Assembly: GCF_963678975.1 (NCBI RefSeq)
Contig: NC_089281.1
Location: 10,193,277 to 10,257,276 of the forward strand
Source of the DNA: Dysidea avara
Taxonomy: Eukaryota > Porifera > Demospongiae > Dictyoceratida > Dysideidae
DNA length: 64,000 nucleotides
Reading direction: 5' to 3'
Part shown: positions 34,401 to 46,400 of the stretch, one piece after another
Layout: each line of letters begins with the position of its first letter
Position numbering within the stretch: the stretch's first letter is position 1
Notes under the pieces: generated by a model
What the model saw: only the letters and a program-made list of their open reading frames with translations
Databases searched by the model: none
What the model was told of the DNA's origin: nothing
Translations under genes and position numbers: made by a program

Positions 34401-37400
34401 TCACAGTGGATTCTTTGCTAAGTCCAGACAGACTTATGTACGATTCCCTCTGTGTTACCACAGAGCCACAATTGTTTTACAAATCCAATTTAGGGAGGTT
34501 TCCTTGTTGAAACCATATGACAACATGCATGTCTGTAGAACAAAATGGTGGATACACTGGAAAATGAAAGTATTATTTGATGGGGTACCTCAAACCTGCG
34601 TCAAGGATTGGTGTTGAAGGCTAGAAAAGATAGGCATTTTACTGCTTGTGGTGCCACGTACAGGGTGTATGATCGTAACATAAGGAAACGTTAGATTTAT
34701 TATTGCACACGATAGACAATTACATAGTGTTTCATAAATGACCTATTTCCTACACTTGATCTGTGTGTTATGTAGCGTTATACAATACAGCTCCTCCGTA
34801 GGGCTGGTAATAATAAATTCTCTGGAATATAGTTAAGTAATAATTTGTTAATGGTTTGTACTGACCGCTAGACACAAACAGTGATGTTGGAGTAGATCTG
34901 TATGTAGTGTACTTATTTTGAGTGACAATATAAATATAACGATGACTGTTCAATTAGACTAATTTGATAGACAATGCGTGTTATGGTGTCTTGTTAATGA
35001 TTAGTGGATGCATTATCTTCTTAAATTTGTAGTATAATGCCATGACTGTCATTGGGTGATATTCAAATACTAGATAATTACTTAGTAGGAGGGAGAATGA
35101 ACATTTATATACCTAATCTGAGAAATTGACTGTATTATTAGAGTGTTTTGTCAACTGGTGTGCCTGAGAGCATTGGGGTTCAGATTCTAACTATACTGTA
35201 AAAGCTTTTTTCTTTTCCAAGAGCTTACCTGTATGTGCCCAATTGTACAAGATGGCAGTAGTTTTCAGTGTATTTGTTTTTACTATGTGTAATTTGCTAT
35301 GTTTTACGGGACTAATGTTTTAAAATTCTAATTTGACATTGGGCAAGACAACACACCATTGAGTGTACTGATTTGCAGATAATTTTTTCGTGTGTTTATA
35401 ATAAATGCCAGCAAAATGTGTCCCTTAAAAAATTTATACATGTAGTAACATTTGGAACTACGTAAAACTATATATTCATTCCTTTTTTCTATCTAGTACA
35501 TCACTTTGTTTGCTTCAGCGTTTCCACTTGCATCAGCTGTAAGTTTAATATTTCTTTGGATTGAGCTCAGGTCAGATTTGCTTAAATTACTGTGGACTTA
35601 CAGACGACCTTACCCAAGGAGGTACAGTACATCAATATTTGTAACAGCGTGTGTGTTGATACATAGATATAATTCTTGTGAATATAATACTGTACATGTA
35701 AGTTACATTTTTACACTGTGTTACCACATCCCATATAGTCATATCAGTCTAAATTATTCAAAGTGAACATACAGTGTACAGTTTCATTTTAGTTAGCAGA
35801 TTAGGGGAACAGGGAGTTAAAGTCCTCATCATAATAATATTGTGACCCACTGAGCAAAAACCCGACTAGTTTGCATTGCATTTTTCTTGAACTTTATTTT
35901 AATACTTCTTTGGTGTCTAGATGGAAAACCAAAGAGTTGTTAAAGTTTCAGCCATATCTATTGAAGTTGTAGCGATAGACAACAAGATGAGCAAAGCAAT
36001 TGATTTGTACAGTGCCTATATGGAAAATAAATTACAGGTACTAATTTAATGGATCATAAGTCATGAGTGCAAAAAGCATGGAGTTTAGGCTTGTGTCATT
36101 GTCACCATAAACTGAGGCATTCATCAAGGTACAGTTTTTGGCCTATGTTCACCCATGCTTTTAAACAAGAAGGCTCTTCAAGTTTAAAATGGCGATGATT
36201 ATATTATATTTACTGCAACACACATAACTCATGTTTGTTTTATATGGTACAGGAACAAAACAATGATACCTGTAGTCTTCCTCTCCATGAAGAGGTACTG
36301 TAGATGCTAGACATTTCAATTTGAGTCTTCTATCATTGGTTACTGAAGCAATTAAGACTGTGTGAAATTGTTTTGTAGCACACATTTTGTACAAGTTTAA
36401 CCGCAGGTTAAAGGGTGTTAACTTCGAAGGCGTTACTGCTGCTTACACGGGAATCCCAATAGGTAGTAGTACACTGCACTACACTGTACGTCAAGGGTTT
36501 TGAACCCCTCGGCATGAAAAAGGTGTTTTGGGGGTCAAGTGGGTCAATTTATTCTGCTATTCTTTGTTCTAACTCTGAGTTGGCAATTGTTTCATTATGC
36601 CTTGTCGTCGTTGAAGTGTATTTAAGTGTGTTATGGACCAACCAGTCTCTGAAGCAGTCGTGCCCTCTCCTGTGGCCATTGTAGTGATGTCAGTCCCTGT
36701 TACTCCAGCCTCCATAGCTCAATCCCAAGTGGTTCAGGCCTCCCAACTGGGTTGAGGAACACTAGCCACACTCATAGCAGGGAGGGGGTGCCCCATAGTG
36801 CTAATAGGGGATCCAAAGGCAGTAGAGGCACTGTGCTGCGGCAACCTATGTGAACAGCAAAGATAAAGGTTATGCAATAACTGGTTGTTACCATGCCTCC
36901 TTGTAGTCAACAACGACAGCAGGTAAAGTGCACTGTACTAGCCACAGAACACTACACAGTGGCTGGTCCCTGCACCTCAGCCGGGTAGCACACATTAGCT
37001 AAATTAAGGGAAGAACAACAATGTAAGTCACATATATCAATTACCTGACAAAGGGTGAGGGATTTGTGTCAAAGGAGGGGGGGGGGAGGCAGCGGTGGAT
37101 AGGGGGTTTCTTGATGATGACCCAGCTGGTTACTACGGCTGTTGCGATACTGGATAGGTCCTCTGGTGTGAGCCTTATCTGCATTGTAGCAGTTGTAGTG
37201 GTAGGTTGAGATACTGGCACTGCTGGGCTGGCCACCCTGGGCGTTATCACCAATGCTCTGCGGGCATGAGCTTTTGATGGTTGTGGGAATTAATCTTCAC
37301 CGCTTTGGTATATAATCTTCTATTCCCCTTCCATTGCAGATAAGGAGCTTACAGGAGGCATGGTGGATGGCAGTCACTATATGTACTCAGAGGACCTCTC

Positions 37401-40400
37401 AGCCTTGGATAATGGCCAGGAGCAGTAGACAACCCCTCCAATGGTCATTTCTTATGATATCGACACCTTACAATGGTCAAGTTGGGCTCAGAAGTTAGCT
37501 GGCCATCCGGACTTTGTGTTTGTGGACTATATCCTGTCTATGCTTTTTGCATTGGCTTCACATCCTCTAATGGTAACCAACGGAAACCTGCACTGCCCCA
37601 GTCCCTCATTAGTTTTAACATACAGAGTATGATTTAACTCTTCTTTGTCCTCCTAAGAGGACAAATTAATGTTTGTGTTTCATGGAAGTAGCGGGTCAGT
37701 GTTTTGGCATGTACCTGTCACATGAGGTGCATGTGAAGGTTTCCAGCAGGGGTTTTTCACAAGGGGATTCACACCAGCCCTATTGGCCCCATCCCCGAGC
37801 CAGGCAAGCGTAGTGGACCTTTCTTCTCCCCTCAGTTTAGTGTCAACAATGGCATTAGCCATGACCTGTCCTCCCTATCGTATACTTCTGTGGACCACTT
37901 AGCTGCTTTGATAGTGGCCACTCAAGGGAAGAGGGTCTAAGCTTGTCAATGCAGACATCAATGAGGCATACTGGTTACCTGGCTATGGAGGATCAGTATT
38001 TATTGAGCATTCAGTGGGATGGTGCCATATTTGTCGACAGGATGTTGCCCTTCAGTTTACGCCTGGCCCCTAAGTATTTTTCTGCTATTGCCGATGTAGT
38101 GCAATGGATGCTGAAGAAGGATGGCGTTCTCAAAGGCCTCCATTACTTAGATGATTTCATCCTTGTGGCTCATTCAAAAGCTTCTGCTGAGCTCCTACCT
38201 GTTGTCAAAATTTAACTACCTGGGAATTCCGATAGAACCAGCTAAGCTAGAAGGTCCAGTCCAATGCCTGACTTTCCTGGGCATAGAGGTGGACATGGAG
38301 TCATTCCAGCTCCAGTTTCAGTTATTGGAGCTACTTACTTGTCTATACCTGGAGCAGTGCGCTCACCTTCTCTTAATTAGGAAGCGCAATCTTGAGCAAT
38401 TGACCAGGCTCTTCCAGTTTGCAACAAAAGTGATTCGCCTGTTCCTGTGGAGATTGTATGCTCTCCAGGGCGTGGGAAGTAGCCCTAGTTATCGTATTCA
38501 GCTTAGTATTCCACCCCAGGCTGATATATGATATAGTTTTGGTGGCTCCTACTGGAACAGCATGTCCCTTCTTTGGGACTTACAGTAGTCCAAAGTTGAT
38601 ATTTCTGTCTACTCTGACATCTCCGGTTTGTGGTGCTGCGGAGCTGTCCAATGGCTTTAACTCAAATGGTCTCCTAGGCTAAGTCAGTGCTCAATTGCAG
38701 TAAAGGAACTAATTCCAGTGGTGTTGGCAGTGGCATCCTTTGGCAGGGCATGGTCAGGCAAGTGCATCCACTTCATAGTTGACAATGAAGCTGTTGTGTC
38801 GGTTCTGAACTCTATCAGCTGCAAGGATGCTCACATGATGCGCCTTACTAGACTCCAGGTGTTCTTCACAGCCAATTATGAAGCTTTCCAATATTCACAT
38901 ACCATGTCATCTCAACTCAAGGACTGATGCTATTTCAAGAAACCATTTGGACCACTTCTTTACTAAAGTGCCTTTGGCATCTCCTTCGCCGGTCCCAGTG
39001 TCCTCTTCTCTCGTATTCAGTACTTGGATCTCCTCGTCTTGAATGGGGCTGTTTAAAGAAGTTACCATCAGCAGTTAAAATCCCAGCGGACAGAGCCAAC
39101 ATATGATTTAACTCTACAGACTTTTATATTCATTATGTAGTGTCACTGTATAAATTGACTTTGCTACTAATGTACTATGTGTATTGCAAGGATAGCCATG
39201 TGTTATAGTTGTGTATGGCATGTTTACTGTCATCATCTCACTCATTATGCAGTGTCATGTTCTCCCCCTTTTGAATGTGGTGACTGCCATTACCCAGCTG
39301 GATGAAGGTACAGTACTACGAGGCTGGCCTTGCTGCTGCCACTCACTGGACATACCAGGCAGTAGAGCAATACTACCTAGACTTTTGCAACAGCTTCTCC
39401 ATTGACCTCAGAGGCCACCCTGTGCTACTTTGCAACAGCAGGGCCTCACCGATGGATCAATCAGAACTTATCTGTCTGGGGTGCGTCAACTGCAAATTTC
39501 TCATGGTTTCCAGGAGCCCCACATCAGCCACATGCTCCGACTTCAGCAAATTATCAGGGAAATTAAAGTCAAAAGGGGTAAAAAAGGGAGTTTTGTGCTG
39601 ATGATGTTAAGGAGGATGAAGCCTCACTGGATTACTGACCAACCTTCAACAATGCTTTGGGCAGCTACTGTCATGACTTTCTTTTCATTTTTCCCGTCAG
39701 GGGAGATCACATTGGAGGAGGGAACTGAGTATGACTCTCTCCTTTTTGGATGTTGCCGTGCATAATCCAGCCTCCCCATCAATAGTCTCTCTACTGATCA
39801 AGAATTCAAAGATGGACTAAGCAAGATTGGGCATCAAGGTGTTCATAGAGCAAACAGGAGATGATCTTTTCCCTGTCATTACCGTTCATGATTACCTATA
39901 GCTGCTTGGGAGGATGCCTGGAGTGCTGTTCCTCTACCAGGACGGGACTCCTTTGTCTCAACCAGAATTTGTATCTGCCACCAGACAGGTTCTGACAGCT
40001 GCGAACCTCCCGGCTCATGACTTTGCTGGTCATAGCTACAGGATTGGTGCAGCCACCACAGCACTCATGGCAGGGATTAAGGACTTCATGATCCAAACAG
40101 TGGGACAGTGAAAGTGCTCAGTGTACCATTTGTATATAAGCATGGTCTCCTTTAATTGGTCACAGCACTGTATTAATTTTGCTTATGTATGCTGCATGTT
40201 GGAGTTACATGTAGCTAGCTACCTGATGGCTGTGATGGTGCAGTGGGGGGTATCCAGGTCAACTCCTCCTCTCAGCTTGTGTACTCTCTTGGTCAGGTTG
40301 TCGAACTACTAATAACTACTTCCAGTTGAAATACAATTCTACTAATGCACAATTGCTTGTATGGGTGAATGGGACACTAGTGTGCTGTGGCTCGAGGCCA

Positions 40401-43400
40401 GGGGAACTGCTAGTCTGCCTTATTCCCATAGTGTAGTGTTAATAACAACTGCAAAAGGCGTCATGAAGCCTGTCAAGTTAAACCCTATAACCTTTATCTT
40501 AATTATGCAAACTGGTTGGGTTTTCGATGTACACCTTCACATTCTCTAAGACTTTACCACTGAACCAATAGTTTCACCGCTGTAGCTGTAAATGCGGGAT
40601 ATCATTTAGTATCCCAAAATAACATGAATATACAGTGGAACCTGTCTTAGCGGCCACCTGTATAGAAAGGCCACCTCTTTAAAAAGACCAGCTTTAAATT
40701 CCCTTAGTGAGAAGTTTATACACTAATTTACCTGTCTAAAGCAGTCACCTGCCTATTAAGGCCAAGAAATCTTGGCCCGAAGGTGACCGGCTTAGACAGT
40801 TTCCACTGTATTATTATTATTGTTAATTACTGTGTAGAACTCACAAAAGAGTATAAACACACAGATAATCATACATGTACATTAAATCAGTCTGTTGGGA
40901 AGAAGTATAAGGTTTAAATCATCCAGTTCAACTAATGAATTGGGTAGAGAATTCCACTAATTAATAGCAGAGGGTAGGAAAGAATTTAAATATGTATCAG
41001 TTCTAGCAAGAGGGATGATGAAATGCTGGTTGTGTCCACGGGTAGGTGTTGAGCTACAAAATTGCCATCCTATAACTGACACCCTAATATTATATGTGAC
41101 TGTCTTGGCAAAACCCGCTTAGTTTGTGCAAGCAAAATTTTGAAATTACACATGCTTCAAAGAAAAAAATATCACTTCAAAGAAAAAAATATGCAAGTTT
41201 TTATGAAGCCATTACTTAGGAAAGTACTTAAGTCTCAAATTAATTATTTATGCACCACCTTGTTTCCCCTGCTCATCTTTGTTATGTTCCTGTAGCTCCA
41301 AGTGTATGTGTGTCAGAGCTAAAACTATACCTTGCCAATTCATGATGAACGTTTAAGCCAAATCTTAACACTGTAGACCAATGAAAAGGTTGCAAGTGTA
41401 AGCACCTGTAGTTTATTTTTGGTGTAGTTGCTGTTTTTTATTCTTCCTACTGTCAACAATAATTCCAAAACTACTCACCATGAAACTTTGGCAACCCATT
41501 CTTTGGATACTGTAGGTAATGCTGAGACAAATCGTGCAAACTAGGCAGGTTTTTGCTGAGATGGTTACAAAACACCCAATGGTAATTTTTGGCCTACAAG
41601 CTGGCCACATATTTTATATACACTGTACATGTTTCCACTCTGCCTGGGCCTACCACTATAGTGTATGTTGATATACTGTAATGGGTAGACTTCTATTGTC
41701 TGTAGAGAAAAGGACATTGGTATATGGTTGACTGTAATGAAGGCAATGGTCTACATTGGTATATTGACAAATTGTTTCATTCTTGGCTTCTCCTCTGAAC
41801 AAATGATGCAGTGGCTACCATGGTTGTTCACCAGGGACGCCGTTGATGGGGATCAAGTCATGGCACTTGGAAGTGGCAGGTATGCTGGTATTGATTTAGT
41901 AACATGTTTTGTCTTCATTACAAAAGATGCTGTATTGGTTAGTGTGTACCTCTTAAATGACCGTATCCTTTCACTGGTAGTGCAAATACGAAATATAAAT
42001 CAAATGTGTTGCATAAGTATTGATTGTTGGTTGTTGATGATAGCATGCAGTGAGAGTGATTAGTGCTTATTCAACCATCAGAAACCATAGGCAATGGAAA
42101 AAAGGGGCTATATCCCTCCACTTATATCAATATAGGTAGAAGAATTTTTAGGGATCAAAGAAAAAAGCTAGTGGAACAAGGGAATAGCTAAGAAGTATAC
42201 CAGGTGTCCTACAGATTGTGCAGCAAAGCCTTAATAAATAAATAATCTCTATTTGGATACACATGGTGTACACTGTACTTTGAGACAAAAAGTCACACTC
42301 TAGGGTTCATATGGATACAAATACATGAAATTAACATCATGATTGCCTGGCAGACTCCTGTAAATGTTTGAGTGTAAATCGGGTGGTTGCAGGATCAAGG
42401 TTGACCAGGTCCAGGGATTTTTCCAACTTTTCAATCATACTTATAGCATCTTTAAACAGGCTGTAGGACCAGGTGTCCTAGAAAACCTCTTTAGCACTTG
42501 TGCTGTAAAGCCCTAATAAATGAAAAAATAAATACCTGCAGATATACGTATGTAGGTGACTTTACACTTGGTTTTATAAAAACCATTGTAATGTTTTAGT
42601 TTCACAATCATCGTTGTAATTGTAAAAACCAATTACAATATGTTCACATATTTACAACAAAACTAGTTTAATAGGCAGTTGTGTACACAACCACACCCAG
42701 AACAATTTAATTGGGTAACTACCATGAGTATTCAAAACATCAGGGGGGTAGTGAAATTTGTAACATTGCAGCTACTGTATCATGCATGTAGCAGTCCATT
42801 AACAAAACAATAGTAATGCAGTACTACAAACTGTAAGTAATTGTTATTGTAATTACTAAGGCAACTGTAAAAACTAATCGTAATTACTAGTAGTATTACA
42901 ATAGTTCTATGTGAACCATATGTAAACTTTTTAAAGTCCCCTACTGTACTAGTGGACATTTAATTCCTAAACTTTAGTCTATAACTTAGGATTAAATTTC
43001 CACTAGTATATCTGCAGGTATAGGCAACCTCTCCTGTTTGACTAATTTTTAGCTATTCTCTTGTTATTTTCTTTCTTTGAAACTTAAATTTCCTAATTTC
43101 TCCTTATTAAATAGTGTTATTTGGACTAATGCACCAGTAAATACTGCATCAAATGAAAGAATGATACCAGGCATACCATAAAACTAATTTGTGCCTGATC
43201 CGTGCCCCAACAAGCTTTTACTGAAAGGTGAAGTAGCTATGTGGCCATTACAGTTCGTTTTCAACCATGTTCTGCCCACTAACCAGCGTTACACATGAAG
43301 AGCAGTACGAGAAGCGTCTCTGCAATCAATCCAGTTGCTATGGAAAGTTTGGGCGATAAACATGCACAGGGAAATCGTACCACATTAGGGAAGCCACACA

Positions 43401-46400
43401 ACATTTCTGCAAATTGACACTTTGCGCTGCCTGAGTAACTGATTCCTTCAGTCAAGCATAACTCCAAGGCTACAGGCTTGATTTCTTCACTACTAATGTT
43501 GCTTTGGCCCGAGATGTGCTTTTTTGCCAACCGCAGCAGCTATGATGCATGGACTTACCTTTGTCCTCCTTTGTGTCCCATTCATCTTTGCTGACAGCGA
43601 AAAGTGTCAATTTGGTGGTAGCACGTGATGGCTTCCGTTCGTAACGGATATCGTCCGTATTTTTCGTAGTGGCTATTTTAATTGCAGAGGTGCTTTTCGA
43701 ACAGTTCTTGATTCGTACTGCTGTGGACGGGTTGAACATAGCCGACACCAAAGCATAATGGATACTTCACTTTTCAGATGATAATTGATATATAACTGGG
43801 GCACGCAGCACCATTTATTTCTTTCGGTATGCATGGATTGCAGAGGTGCTTTTCAAACAGTTCTTGATTCAAAATGCTGTGTAACAGGTTGAACATAGCT
43901 GACAACAAAGCGTAATGGATACTTCACTTTTCAGATGATAATTGATATGACTGGGGCACGTGGTGCCATTATGCATGGATTCACCAGTCATAATAATTAT
44001 TTGCAAATAAGGTTAACAAGCAAGAACACAAAATTTTTTTGGAATTTTCAACTAGAATAGGGACCATAGCACATCAATTAAAAGTACTGAAACAAGCTGG
44101 AGTAGTGCACGGTATTAAATCACAGTAAAACAATAAGTGTAGGTTAGAGACCTAGCACGAAGATCCGAGGGTGTGGTCTCTAACCAACTTAGAAATGTGT
44201 GCGTTATATATGGGCATATACGTAGGTGGAGTCAGTGTGGGATTGGGTTATACGTCGTACTGAAATGGTAGCGCAATGTTACAATAATCACGGAAGAGTG
44301 AACATGCTTTTGTTGAAGTGTTGAAAAAATCAAAGCTCGCACTGCTTCCTTTCGCAAGTTAGACTTGGATCTGGCACAGCTGGGAAACGGCAGTGATCGA
44401 TAATGTTGAGCCAAGTTAGCGGTAGCCAGTACCTATGGCATCACAGCAGTTAAAGAACACATGTGTCGAAGAAGCATCTTGTGTGGATTTATACAATGGG
44501 AACGAGTTGTGACAAGTTATGCCTTCAGTGGTGCCACAGTAGCACGAAGAACAGGCACGGTTTATAATATGAACCACACCCACATTACACGTAGTGTAAA
44601 ATAACATTCTACAAGGAAGCTTACCCAGTTAGGTCTTGGTAAAGTGTATCCATAGTTTAATAACAGCCATAAAACAGTCTAGAAATAGATGGGTGCTAAA
44701 CTGAACTTTCCGTGATATTTTTGGACTTCTCTGTTCATTGTGACAAATGTACGTACAACGTTAGATTGTACCTCCCATAATTGAATTCTTTTAGGTATGC
44801 CTATAAAATGAATAGAGTGGTTAACCACATGTTGGCCTAGGTGACTGGTCACCCACTGCAGGCTATCAGCCTGATTGTGCTTGGAGAGAGCATTAATGAT
44901 CGAAAGTGAGATTTGTAGGTCTTTTCTGCTAGCAGGTTTCTAACCATTTTAAGAACCTGCTAGCAGTTCTCTTAGTGGATTTTATAGACCTCATTATCCT
45001 CCAAAAATCAAAGCATATTATGCATACCGTTTTCTAAGAAGTGTTATATCCCTACTGTGCATTTCTTGAGCAGAGTAGGGATATAACACTTCTTATTGTT
45101 TTACTGTGATTTAATATCGTGCACTACTCCAAGTTGTTTCACTACTTTTAATTGATGTACTATGGTCCCTACCCTAGTTGAAAATTCCAAAAAAAATTTA
45201 TGTACTTGTATAAAAAGAGAGGAGAGTGTCCTACTTCAGTATAGCCTGGTATAAATACATATCCCAAAGTGATACCAAGAGTTAATAATAGTGGATGGGA
45301 GAGTGTCTAACGCTCTATAGGGCTGTATAAAATGAGCGTGTGTGAGCTAAAGGGCTTCAGCAATCTTAACAAGTGACTTGTTAACGCATTCAATTATGGT
45401 TACGTGGCCAGCGCAATACTCATTCAGAAAAGAGTGTATCGATAGTACAATATGCACCCTTGAAGTGTAACCAAATGGAGGGTAACAGTGAAGCTCACGT
45501 TGTGTTATAGTAAGTGTTTTAGTTCCTTCCATTCCAGTATGTCTGAGAGCAAATACCAATCCTTTAAAACGCTGTTCTCCAGTTTTACAGATAGCGTCTA
45601 ATTGAAGCACGCTACTGGACATGACTTGTGAACCTGACGCTAGCAATTCTTCTGCTTGCTCACAAAATTCTTCAGCCGTTTCAGAGCTAGCATCATGATC
45701 AGAAGTTGAAACGTTGCTTAACCTTGACCGTCGTTCGAAGACGCGATGCGATGTTACCTGGTCTGCCATGTTGGAACCAAATACCACTATCAGCACTTCC
45801 CAAATATCGATTCTAGTGTTCATGAACTTGTGTAGCATCGTTGATGTGATCTGACAAAAGTGACGATTGGTTCTAGTTGTCAAGTGTAGAGAATGCGATT
45901 AAACACGAGATTATCCGTGGTGAAGCCCTTTAGCTCCCACGCGCTCATTTTATGCAGCCCTATACAGCGTTAGACACTCTCCCCTCCACTATTATTAACT
46001 CTTGGTGATACAGTAAAACTTTTATTACTTTAGGATATCATGTCAACACATAGTGTTAAGGAGCGTTAATAATGTCATCAATGGACTGCTTAATAGCTAC
46101 ATTCCTGACCAACTAGCACATTGAAAGTGACTATAGGTATTGCATCATAACTGTGCAATTCGTGTTTGTACAGGTGATACTGCAGTAGGACACTCTTCTC
46201 TTTTTATTTTTTATTATTATTATGAACTCTTTTTTTATATTATAAACTCTTGCCGATACCAAGTATCCCAAAGTAGCTACTTCATAGTGCACATATTTAT
46301 TAATAGCACCATATATATAGAGCATTTCATGGTATTCTTGTACAAGTTTTTATGTTTCATATTTATGATGAAGTAGCCAATCATGATTCACAAAGAAAGA

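Larger units (their letters stand above)
31752..35496. other. Anoctamin intron 9, repeat-bearing
   Basis: A 3.7 kb intron between the exons ending IQFG and starting YITLF. It holds a possible Ty3-like pol fragment, a MITE and a recent tandem duplication, listed separately. The rest shows no coding evidence. Confidence 0.7.
35622..41705. other. Anoctamin intron 10, hosting a DIRS-like element
   Basis: Exons ending RRPYPRR (AG) and starting A-GAA join in phase across 6.1 kb. The intron contains the DIRS-like retroelement, a TA-flanked MITE and a LINE 3' end. 35622-36600 has no gene; a segment near 36190-36300 has weak similarity to 63045-63130. Confidence 0.75.

Noticed and set aside
37041..37253. 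Minus-strand 70-aa frame in the DIRS region
   Set aside because: It opposes the direction of every other DIRS domain and has only a Pro/Thr-rich composition; not supported as a gene.
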